This document shows, piece by piece, positions 10,586 through 20,373 of a DNA stretch of 64,000 nt. Within the stretch, counting starts at the first letter, position 1. Each line of letters opens with the position of its first letter. Made by a program: the position numbers and the translations under genes. This DNA comes from Desulfofustis limnaeus. GTDB lineage: Bacteria; Desulfobacterota; Desulfobulbia; Desulfobulbales; Desulfocapsaceae. Below the pieces are notes generated by a model. It was not told where the DNA came from, ran no database searches, and saw nothing but the letters and a program-made list of their open reading frames with translations. The stretch covers positions 3,203,501 to 3,267,500 of the forward strand of contig NZ_AP025516.1 in the NCBI RefSeq assembly GCF_023169885.1, given 5' to 3'.

Positions 10586-10951
10586 CTACATGCGTATCTT
10601 CGATTCGCTTCGTTGCGGGTTCTTCATCAGGTGTGCATGGCGATTGCCGGCAACCTGCGCCAACCGCTCCAGGATATTGGGGAGATCCGACATCGACCAG
10701 ACACCGGTCACATCTTCCCGGCCCAGCACCGATTCACTGATCCAATAACCGGGAGATTCTTCAGGCTGCAGGCGAATCTCGTCCAGATTTAACTGGGCTC
10801 CGTCGGGGAAGATTTTGTCAAATAATTCTCGAATGGTGTAGGTGAAGAATTTTTTTACATCCTCGGTTGATTCGGCCTCGTTGATCCGACGGCGAAACTC
10901 CGGCATGACCTCATTTTCCGCCTTGCTGAAAGACTTCTGCTGAGTTGTCAT
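10586..10951 (-). CDS. Conserved hypothetical protein, unrecognised
   Basis: A 121-residue soluble protein with no signal peptide, membrane segment or motif I recognise. Composition is balanced, with predicted helices (MPEFRRRINEAESTEDVKKF, FTYTIRELFDKIF) and a Trp/Asp-rich middle (GYWISESVLGREDVTGVW). The frame ends 3 bases from the convergent lipoprotein gene. The start (MTTQQKSF) follows TGACAGATGACA without a strong ribosome binding site. It lies between the lipoprotein gene and the trailer end of the CRISPR array, but nothing links it to either. Confidence 0.6.
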   Translation of the reverse strand: MTTQQKSFSKAENEVMPEFRRRINEAESTEDVKKFFTYTIRELFDKIFPDGAQLNLDEIRLQPEESPGYWISESVLGREDVTGVWSMSDLPNILERLAQVAGNRHAHLMKNPQRSESKIRM

Positions 10952-11099
10952 CTGTCATCTCCGATCAAATGGTCACCCTGCTGTTGCGTGGATGAGCAGG
11001 AGGCTGATGTCCCAGTTCCATCCCCCTGTTCATCCTTCCTGCATTGTGCAACTCCGCTCTTCATACACTGTTGTCCTGACAATCTTCACTGTCAAGCAG

Positions 11100-13577
<2,478 letters not shown>

Positions 13578-13750
13578 CGTTGACCGGTATCTGTTTATTA
13601 CCAGTCAGTTTTTCAAGCAGAATCCGCGATCATTACCTTAGACGCGAATTTTCGTCACCATTTTCCCTCCCCATTCTCTTCGGGTGTCTCCGTTGACAAC
13701 CATCGCGAATCCCCCGGCTCTTTCTGTTAGAAGCAGGTTCGCGGACCGCT
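13578..13750 (-). promoter_or_regulatory. CRISPR leader
   Basis: This non-coding stretch of about 170 bp separates the last intact repeat from cas2 on the leader-proximal side. It should contain the array promoter and the integration signals read by Cas1-Cas2. AT-rich tracts close to the first repeat (TTTTTCAAGC, TCTGTTTATT on the plus strand) fit a leader. I could not assign convincing -35/-10 hexamers. Short open frames across it are not coding. Confidence 0.7.
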
Positions 13751-14041
13751 TCATACAATCAATGGCCCCTCCTGATCGACACTCTTCTTTGCACCTACAT
13801 GCTCCACCCGTTTGCGCCAATTGGCGCCAAGGAAATAGAAACGGAGACTATCTGATTCAAGATCGATTTCGTTGATCAACGCCTGCCGAAGCATGGTCCA
13901 CTGGGCTGGATCTACCATGCATTCAAATACCGAAAACTGTACTCGTTGACCAAAATTCCGGCATATCTTGGCTACTCGTCGAAGTCGCCTGGCTCCACCC
14001 GCTTCGCTGGTGCGCACGTCATAACTCACCAAGACCATCAT
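13751..14041 (-). CDS. cas2: CRISPR-associated endonuclease Cas2
   Basis: A 96-residue ferredoxin-fold protein that dimerises and bridges two Cas1 dimers during spacer integration. MVLVSYDV near the start carries the family Asp, and FSVFECMVD gives the second beta-strand motif. Size is normal. It is the last cas gene before the leader and starts 9 bases after the cas1 stop. Confidence 0.97.
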   Translation of the reverse strand: MMVLVSYDVRTSEAGGARRLRRVAKICRNFGQRVQFSVFECMVDPAQWTMLRQALINEIDLESDSLRFYFLGANWRKRVEHVGAKKSVDQEGPLIV

Positions 14042-14050
14042 ACCTGCCTC

Positions 14051-15079
14051 CTATTTCCAGATCATCGGCGGATACCCGTCCAATTCACCGCGCAGATATC
14101 TGGCAAAGAGCAGGGCCTGGATATGGAAAAACAATCCTAGAGTCATCTTCTCTTCGAGGAACGGGTGAACCATTTCCTCCTGTTTTCGTTTCTGATATGC
14201 CACCAACAAGGTTTTTCGAGCCTCATCGCTCATTCGTACCGCACCGCCGTCGCTGACAACAAAATCATCCCGTCGCAATTGTCCCAGATTGACCAACGAT
14301 ACAGCCAGTCGATCCGCCATGGGCCGGAACTCTTCCATAAGATCCAAAGCCAATCCGGCCCGCCCCGGCCTGTCACGATGAAGGTAACCCACCGCCGGAT
14401 CAAGGCCGACCGCTTCGACAGCCGAGCGGAGGTCATTGAGTACCAAGGTATACAGAAACGAAAGTAAACAGTTGACGCGATCAAGCGGAGGTCGACGGCT
14501 CCGCTGGCGCATGGAAAAATGGTCTTTGTCACGCACGATGAGATGATCGAAGACCCCGAAATAGACTCTCGCCGCATCTCCCTCTACGCCGCGAACCGAA
14601 TCGAGATTCAATCCGCTTTGCAGTCGCTTGATGGCTGCTCCCAACCGATCGATCGCTTCCTGCATGACCTGCTGTTCAATTTTCTCGCTGTGATCGCGCA
14701 GCGCCCGCAACAAAACGGTTCGGCAATTGGCAATCTTACCAAGCACGCAAGAAGCGGCCATGGTGGCGGAAAACTGCGGGTCATCGGCGCGACGATATTG
14801 TTCTCGCCGCAGCAGCACATTGCCCGAGGTCGGACCCTGTACCCGAGCCAGAAAACGGCCATTTTCACTTAGGAAGCTCAACCCGACCTGACGTTCACCG
14901 CACATACCCATCAAGAACGGACTGCAACCGACATTACCAAAGCAGACCAGCGAATCCAGGGTGTGTACAGGGACCCGCAGCACCGTTTCCCCCTCGATCC
15001 GTACCGCCACTGTCTCGCCGTCCTTTGCCAGGTAGGCACCCTGAGTGGTTACGAACAAGGTGTTGAGATGCTTTTTCAT
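14051..15079 (-). CDS. cas1: CRISPR-associated integrase Cas1 (type I-C)
   Basis: A 342-residue integrase that inserts new spacers at the leader end. Metal ligands are visible: E166 in RGVEGDAA, H234 in GYLHRDRPGR and the acidic DLMEEFRP segment (D246/E249). N-terminal beta domain and C-terminal helical domain are complete. The ATG overlaps the cas4 stop by 4 bases (ATGA). No sign of decay, so adaptation is probably still possible. Confidence 0.98.
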   Translation of the reverse strand: MKKHLNTLFVTTQGAYLAKDGETVAVRIEGETVLRVPVHTLDSLVCFGNVGCSPFLMGMCGERQVGLSFLSENGRFLARVQGPTSGNVLLRREQYRRADDPQFSATMAASCVLGKIANCRTVLLRALRDHSEKIEQQVMQEAIDRLGAAIKRLQSGLNLDSVRGVEGDAARVYFGVFDHLIVRDKDHFSMRQRSRRPPLDRVNCLLSFLYTLVLNDLRSAVEAVGLDPAVGYLHRDRPGRAGLALDLMEEFRPMADRLAVSLVNLGQLRRDDFVVSDGGAVRMSDEARKTLLVAYQKRKQEEMVHPFLEEKMTLGLFFHIQALLFARYLRGELDGYPPMIWK

Positions 15080-15744
15080 GACTCCACCATTTTACGCAGA
15101 TAGGCACCGACTTTCTTCCGTCCTGCCACTTTTGGCAGACACAACGGCAGAAATGAGCAGTTTTCGCATCGTTTGGCATAATGGGGCGCTGGCGTTCTGC
15201 GGGAAGCCAGCAAAACATGGAGTTGGGTTGCTGTCTTGATCGTCTTTTCTCGCAAACCGGCATCAAAAACCACCTCTGTCCGCCGCTTTTTTTGCCCGTA
15301 ATATAATGCACCCACCGGTACCTCACGTTGCAGCATTTCCTCCAAACAGAGGGCTTGGGCACACAGTTGAACCCGGTCTATGTCGTCTTTTTTCGGCCGA
15401 CCACGCTTGTATTCCACCGGCAGGGGGCGCCAGACTCCATTCTCTTGGTGGTGGAATTCGACAACGTCAGCTCGTCCGACCACCCCAAGTCGCAGCGAAC
15501 GGATAGGCACATCAAATTCCACCCTCACGTTTCGCCGCGATTCCCGCCCACCGCCATGCACTCGTTCATGGAGAACGCGGCCTTCAGCGGTCAGCCGGTT
15601 TTCGAGCCATTGTTGTTCGATATGGATCAGGGCGCACTGGCGGGGACAGAACAGGAAATGCTGCAGGGCTGAAATCATCACCAGATCGTCCTCGTCGTAC
15701 AGATGCGAACGACCATCATCCTGCCCGGTTAATAACCGTCCCAC
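15076..15744 (-). CDS. cas4: CRISPR-associated exonuclease Cas4
   Basis: An Fe-S, RecB-family nuclease that selects PAM-containing prespacers. With a GTG start at 15744, placed 1 base after the RhuM-Fic stop, it is 222 residues, normal for I-C. Motifs: C33 (FCPRQ), H59, D93 in GRADVVEF, E111xK113 (VEYKRG), and C-terminal RCENCSFLPLC for the cluster. The frame is open to a TTG at 15801, overlapping the upstream gene, but that N-terminus is not typical; family similarity really begins near LYDEDDLVM. The exact start is uncertain. Confidence 0.93.
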   Translation of the reverse strand: MGRLLTGQDDGRSHLYDEDDLVMISALQHFLFCPRQCALIHIEQQWLENRLTAEGRVLHERVHGGGRESRRNVRVEFDVPIRSLRLGVVGRADVVEFHHQENGVWRPLPVEYKRGRPKKDDIDRVQLCAQALCLEEMLQREVPVGALYYGQKKRRTEVVFDAGLREKTIKTATQLHVLLASRRTPAPHYAKRCENCSFLPLCLPKVAGRKKVGAYLRKMVES

Positions 15745-15745
15745 C

Positions 15746-16786
15746 TCAACCACGTACCTGATCTCCGGCAGATTTGGCAGGTTCATCCAGTAGATTGGCA
15801 ATCAAGCGAATAAGCGTGTCTTTCTGATCCGGCTTGGATGCTGCAACGAGGAGGGCCAAGGCCACCAGGCCTTTGTTGTCAATGCGGACCGTCTCAAGCA
15901 GACCGTTTTCCTGGAGATAAAGGAGAAAAAGAAAGGAACCGATACGCTTGTTCCCGTCGCTGAAAGGATGATCCTTAATAACAAAATAGAGCAGATGAGC
16001 AGCCTTTTCTTCGACGCTGGGATAGAGATCCCGCCCCCCGAAGGTTTGATGGATGGCACCGATGATACCTGCCAGGCTCTCACCGCGCTCCCGGCCAAAG
16101 AGATCAGTTGCCTCGCCTTTGGCGGCCAACTCGTCACGCAAGCAAGAAATTCCACGTCGAACCGCTGCCAGGCCAACCTCTTTCGAGTCTTTTCGACAAA
16201 GCCCGGCTGGCAAAGACAATTGGTCTTCATCATACTGGAGCAACAAGTGCCAGCTTAGACTATACCGGCGCACCAGATCAACAACCGCCAACCCAGTTTC
16301 ATCAGCCAGCCGATTGTGTTCCAGGGTTGCGGCCAAGAGATCCAACACCCCGCGCAACTCGGCCACTCCCTGCTCTGCCAACCGCCGCTGGTTGAGAGCA
16401 TAGCCCTTAACCAGATATTCCTTGAGCACTGAGGAAGCCCAGATCCGGAACTGGGTACCGCGCTTTGAATTGACCCGGTAGCCGACAGAGATAATTGCAT
16501 CCAGGTTGAAATATTCAACCTGGTATGTCTTGCCGTCAGCGGCAGTTGTTGCATTTTTTGCAACAACTGCCGCTCTGATTAATTCCCCTTCCTGAAAGAT
16601 ATTCCGGAGATGTCTAGATATCACCGACTTATCACGACAGAACAGTTCGGCCATTTGGGTCAACGAAAGCCAGACGGTTTCCTCCTGCAGCCGGACATCC
16701 AAAGAGGTTTGGCCGTCTTCGGTTTGATAAAGGATGATCAGACCGGGGTTGAAATACGGTTGTCGCGAAAGGGTAGAATCCTCCAT
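15746..16786 (-). CDS. RhuM-Fic/Doc family protein embedded in cas operon
   Basis: A 346-residue protein with an N-terminal Virulence_RhuM-type region (about 15-130, WLSLTQMAELFCRDKSVISRH) and a C-terminal Fic/Doc fold. The catalytic loop HPFSDGNKR is at 273-281. Fic proteins AMPylate, and Doc proteins phosphorylate, target proteins; GNKR rather than GNGR is nearer the Doc-like end. A strong GGAGGTGCG-ATG ribosome binding site gives the start, 25 bases after cas7, and cas4 follows at once, so it is co-transcribed with the cas genes. It is not a standard I-C component. No separate antitoxin gene is visible. It may be a passenger, a toxin or an accessory immune effector. Confidence 0.88.
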   Translation of the reverse strand: MEDSTLSRQPYFNPGLIILYQTEDGQTSLDVRLQEETVWLSLTQMAELFCRDKSVISRHLRNIFQEGELIRAAVVAKNATTAADGKTYQVEYFNLDAIISVGYRVNSKRGTQFRIWASSVLKEYLVKGYALNQRRLAEQGVAELRGVLDLLAATLEHNRLADETGLAVVDLVRRYSLSWHLLLQYDEDQLSLPAGLCRKDSKEVGLAAVRRGISCLRDELAAKGEATDLFGRERGESLAGIIGAIHQTFGGRDLYPSVEEKAAHLLYFVIKDHPFSDGNKRIGSFLFLLYLQENGLLETVRIDNKGLVALALLVAASKPDQKDTLIRLIANLLDEPAKSAGDQVRG

Positions 16787-16811
16787 CGCACCTCCGGAAC
16801 TATGAAATGGC

Positions 16812-17906
16812 TTACAGTTTCTCTTGTAACGTCACACCGTCAGGCACAACGCCTACATGCACTTCATAATCCTTAAATGAACGGGCCGGACCAGTCGAAT
16901 CCTTTGCACGTTGGATGTCAATGAGATCAAACAGTTTGTGCGCCGGAACATTGCCCATCTTGCTGTCATGTTTAAATACGAATAGCTTGCGACTGCTCAT
17001 TAGGCCACGGGCAGCAGAACGGTCGTGCTCAAACATGTTGACAATAGCCTGCCAGAGTAGTTCGAGGTCGTCTTCATTGAATCCAGTCTGGGCAGCTAAT
17101 GGGGCTGAAACAAAACCATGACAACAATAAAGGGCGTAGGGGACGGCAAATTTGCGGCCCATGGTACGGTTGTCTCCTTGCTGTTTTTCGGCCTCTGCTT
17201 CGGTTGCTACAGCCATACGGGTAATGCTGTGTTCCAACGGCACAATCTGGTCGACGCTGCGGGCAAAGGTTAATTGAACCGGTCCTCGGACTTGGCCACA
17301 ATTCGGTGCTGATTTCAGCGAAAGCACTCCACCAAATGTCCTGATATCGAAATAATCCTCACACATTTTCGCCCTTCCCCGTTGGACCTCATCTCCGGTA
17401 GGGCGTCTTGAGTTTGCTCCTCTTAAAACAGTATTTATCGCATCCTTGGTTACTTTGGATGGCTTTATTTCTTTGACCCACTCTTTGATCTCCTTTTTAT
17501 CGGCATCGGCTGCGACAGTAATTGAAAAAAGGCCATTCTCGTCATCAGCCTCAACGGTTATTCCCGGCGGAGTGCCGTTCTCTTCAAACCATTCATAAAC
17601 ATCTTTTGTAATTGAAGAAGTAAACTCCTCACCAAGTTGGATGCCCAATTCATTGAACGCCTTTATATGGGCACGACCAAGCACAGCCTTTTCCTTTACA
17701 TAAATATCATAAGGAACAGAGCAATCTTTTTCCAACTGAACAAAATTCCGCACTTTTCTTTTAATGCAGACATCGGTGACAAGCCCATGCCCTGTTTCTG
17801 GATCGATCCGAGGCAGGTTTCCAGCGTCCGGATCACCATTGGGGTTGCCATCTTTTACGTCAAACAATAAAACAAAGTCATAGCGGTTCTGAATTGAATT
17901 ACTCAT
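16812..17906 (-). CDS. cas7: Type I-C Cascade backbone protein Cas7 (Csd2)
   Basis: A 364-residue RAMP protein that polymerises along the crRNA to form the Cascade backbone. The start NRYDFVLLFDVKDGNPNGDP and the later FGGVLSLKS(A)PNCGQVRGPVQ are hallmarks of Csd2. A strong AGGAGG lies just upstream of the ATG. It follows cas8c by 22 bases and is followed by the RhuM-Fic gene instead of cas4. Full length. The region is visibly richer in A+T than the flanking housekeeping genes. Confidence 0.97.
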   Translation of the reverse strand: MSNSIQNRYDFVLLFDVKDGNPNGDPDAGNLPRIDPETGHGLVTDVCIKRKVRNFVQLEKDCSVPYDIYVKEKAVLGRAHIKAFNELGIQLGEEFTSSITKDVYEWFEENGTPPGITVEADDENGLFSITVAADADKKEIKEWVKEIKPSKVTKDAINTVLRGANSRRPTGDEVQRGRAKMCEDYFDIRTFGGVLSLKSAPNCGQVRGPVQLTFARSVDQIVPLEHSITRMAVATEAEAEKQQGDNRTMGRKFAVPYALYCCHGFVSAPLAAQTGFNEDDLELLWQAIVNMFEHDRSAARGLMSSRKLFVFKHDSKMGNVPAHKLFDLIDIQRAKDSTGPARSFKDYEVHVGVVPDGVTLQEKL

Positions 17907-17928
17907 TTCATTATCCTCCTAGAAAGAT

Positions 17929-18288
17929 TCAATTATTTGTGTTTTTCGTGAAAAAGACCTGTCGTTGGTGGTAGTAGCCTACCGCAAAACGACCCTGATC
18001 CTGAAGAGAGAGGTGGGTCGGGAAATCGACAATGGCGTCCATGATTTCAGTGATCACCTTTTCCAGATTTACGGCCCGTCCTCGATTACCCAACTTGGCA
18101 AGATGATGGTTTTTCAACTTCATAAGATGCGGGAAGGCGGCCACCGGGGTGCCGGAAGCCGCTCCGTAGAAACGGTCACGGATGGTGGCGTTGATGCCTG
18201 GGTTTGCTTCTTCTTGTATTTTTTCCAACGTGGCAAAAAGTCGCCCGAGCCGATAGCCGATATTGCTGTTGCCAGTATCCAAGGCCAT
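17929..18288 (-). CDS. cas11c: Cas11c small subunit from internal start within cas8c
   Basis: In type I-C the small Cascade subunit is made by internal translation of cas8c. Here an in-frame ATG at 18288 (MALDTGNSNIGYRLGRLF) is preceded by a near-perfect Shine-Dalgarno AGGAGGT at 18299-18293, four bases before the ATG. That is far stronger than expected inside a coding region. The product is 119 residues, the right size for Cas11c, which lines the belly of the complex. The signal is seen directly; the function is from the known family mechanism. Confidence 0.85.
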   Translation of the reverse strand: MALDTGNSNIGYRLGRLFATLEKIQEEANPGINATIRDRFYGAASGTPVAAFPHLMKLKNHHLAKLGNRGRAVNLEKVITEIMDAIVDFPTHLSLQDQGRFAVGYYHQRQVFFTKNTNN

Positions 18289-19683
18289 GCCTACCTCCTG
18301 TTCTGAATGTTTATAAAATCGTGCTGCCCGAGCCAGAACCGCTTTAAGGAGGGCGGCGCGAGGATATGTTACTTCACGTTCCGCCCGACAACGACGAATC
18401 ACGGCTGCAAGTAGAGTGTGCGGATAGGGAGTTCCGGCAAGGATTGCCTTCATGAACTCACCGGCAAGATTGGCTGGAATGTTTTCCGACTTTCCCTGCA
18501 GGGCGGTGGATACAAGCAGGCGGAAGAGAGAAAGATACTCGGGCTGTTTCGGCCCATGCACCACTTTGCAATCCTCGAAATGCTGCAGGATGTGCTGGGC
18601 CGTCTCTCCCACTGTACCCACGTGCCAGAAACGCACAGCAATGCGGGCTGCGTTAGGAGCGAGCCCCAGAACGAAGAACCGCGTATAATCTTCAGTTAGC
18701 GGCGGCACTCCCGCCTTAGGAGCTTCATAGAGAATGCGGATGGCTTTATTGGCTTGCTCGGGGTTCTCCTTTGCCGGTTCGCCAAAGATATCGGCAAAGA
18801 CATCTTCCAGATCATTTTTCTTTGCAGCCCAAAAAACAGTTGTGGCGTCACCGACAAATATTTTTTGTCGAGATTTTTTGGAGAGCATCTCATTTAATGC
18901 CGTTGTGTACGCAAAAGCCGCTTTCTTGCAAGTCGGTGCGTTGTAGCTTTGTATTTTGCCATACGAATCGAACCCCATATTTTTCTGGAACGAGACGATC
19001 TTCGCACCGCTTTTCGAACCAACAACAGGTGTGCGTGGATGTAACCGAGCAATCGGACCAGTTTCCCCAGTGACAAGGCAAAACCCTACCCACTCTCGAA
19101 TGCAATCAGACTGTTCATCTTCATCATTGACGAACTGCCCTTTTGAAATAAAGGCCTTAATGCTATCACGCTGACAAACAAGTCCTATTTGATTTTCAAT
19201 CTGGAAGGTAAGATTGCAACCTGAAATTTTGGAACAATCCTTCCAAAGCCGATGATTGAATACAGCATCAAAATTCCCCGAGACAACGAATCTGCAAACG
19301 GCCTCAACCGCTTTATCTTCAGTGCAAAAGGTCGAAATCATCTTTGTTTCTGCAACGAAAGTTTCATGTTGTTTTCTGGCCATTTCTTTATCTTTTTTAT
19401 TCTCTGTTTTTGGCCAGCCCAAAACATAGCCATAGTGGTCCCACAAGAAATTAGTTTTTTGCCAGGCCTTGCTTCCTTGACGCTCGTTTTCTGTTGGAAT
19501 AAGAAATGATTGGGCCACAAGTTTTCTACCATGCGGGACACGAGTATCTTGTAGACCGACAAACTCCCCTTCCATATTGAGGATGATGAGAAACGGAATC
19601 TCAATGCGTTTGAACCCCTCGGACACTGCGGTTCCTTCTGCGGCTAGTCGCTTATAATATGCGGTTAACGCTTGCAAAATCAT
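17929..19683 (-). CDS. cas8c: Type I-C Cascade large subunit Cas8c (Csd1)
   Basis: The 584-residue large subunit recognises the PAM and recruits Cas3. Csd1 features include the N-terminal MILQALTAYYKRLAAEG, the middle IVSFQKNMGFDSYGK and NAPTCKKAAFAYTTALN, and C-terminal IRDRFYGAASGTP...LKNHHLAKL. The start overlaps the cas5c stop by 4 bases (ATGA). The last 119 codons can be translated separately as Cas11c. Base composition is more AT-rich than neighbouring non-cas genes. Confidence 0.97.
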   Translation of the reverse strand: MILQALTAYYKRLAAEGTAVSEGFKRIEIPFLIILNMEGEFVGLQDTRVPHGRKLVAQSFLIPTENERQGSKAWQKTNFLWDHYGYVLGWPKTENKKDKEMARKQHETFVAETKMISTFCTEDKAVEAVCRFVVSGNFDAVFNHRLWKDCSKISGCNLTFQIENQIGLVCQRDSIKAFISKGQFVNDEDEQSDCIREWVGFCLVTGETGPIARLHPRTPVVGSKSGAKIVSFQKNMGFDSYGKIQSYNAPTCKKAAFAYTTALNEMLSKKSRQKIFVGDATTVFWAAKKNDLEDVFADIFGEPAKENPEQANKAIRILYEAPKAGVPPLTEDYTRFFVLGLAPNAARIAVRFWHVGTVGETAQHILQHFEDCKVVHGPKQPEYLSLFRLLVSTALQGKSENIPANLAGEFMKAILAGTPYPHTLLAAVIRRCRAEREVTYPRAALLKAVLARAARFYKHSEQEVGMALDTGNSNIGYRLGRLFATLEKIQEEANPGINATIRDRFYGAASGTPVAAFPHLMKLKNHHLAKLGNRGRAVNLEKVITEIMDAIVDFPTHLSLQDQGRFAVGYYHQRQVFFTKNTNN

Positions 19684-20363
19684 TGCCGCACCTCCCCGCT
19701 GTCCAGCGAAGGAACGAGCAGAACCCCATTTGAGAGTTCAGCCCGGAAGAAAGAAGGTCGGCATGATTCCGTACAGGAATGCACATGGTTTTTGTCGGCC
19801 CGGTTGTCATGCTGGATGTCATAGAGCATCCAACCAAGATCACAGGATACCGCTATCGGCTCGGGTAACGGTTCGTCCCGCCGAATCAAAGCGAAATCAG
19901 CGGCAAATTCCCGGCAACCTAGATAGGGCCGATGAAAGCACTGCCCTTTTTCAGCCCTTCGCAAAAACATTTCCTGAAACTTGGTTAGGTTATCTTCTGT
20001 ACCGGCTTTCTCTGTCATTTCCAGCCGAGAGTGAATGGTGTAGGCCACATCTCGAAGCAACAATCCCGCCCGCTGCTGACGTTTCTCTTCGATAAAAATC
20101 CCTTTCGATCCCGGGGACATGACACTGCCGACTTCGTTGCGACGTACTGACTCCCAGCGAATCGGAGCCAGGACATCGATCCGCTCCACTAGCCAATGGA
20201 TGGCTGGTTTCCACAGGATGGACTCAAGAACACCCCGTGCAGCCGATGGCGTCATCACGTCGTATGAAACCCGTTCCACTTTCATTTCCGGCCTGGTAAA
20301 GCAGGCGTTTCGGCCCCAGACCTTGAGCCGGAAAGGGGCGGTTCGCTTTGAGTTTCCGTTCAT
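19680..20363 (-). CDS. cas5: Type I-C crRNA endoribonuclease Cas5c (Cas5d)
   Basis: In type I-C, which lacks Cas6, this Cas5 variant cleaves pre-crRNA and caps the 5' handle. The 227-residue protein has the RAMP start APFRLKVWGRNACFTRPEMKVERVSYDVMTP and a basic segment (EEKRQQRAGLLLRDVAYTIH) that includes candidate catalytic Lys/His residues. An AAGGAG ribosome binding site precedes the ATG. It sits between cas3 (10 bases) and cas8c (4-base overlap), the standard order. Confidence 0.95.
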   Translation of the reverse strand: MNGNSKRTAPFRLKVWGRNACFTRPEMKVERVSYDVMTPSAARGVLESILWKPAIHWLVERIDVLAPIRWESVRRNEVGSVMSPGSKGIFIEEKRQQRAGLLLRDVAYTIHSRLEMTEKAGTEDNLTKFQEMFLRRAEKGQCFHRPYLGCREFAADFALIRRDEPLPEPIAVSCDLGWMLYDIQHDNRADKNHVHSCTESCRPSFFRAELSNGVLLVPSLDSGEVRQ

Positions 20364-20373
20364 ATCTTCTCCT

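Noticed and set aside
15745-15801. Cas4 start at TTG 15801 with a 19-residue extra N-terminus
   Set aside because: It overlaps the end of the RhuM-Fic gene and the extra residues do not resemble Cas4; a GTG directly after the Fic stop fits length and spacing better.
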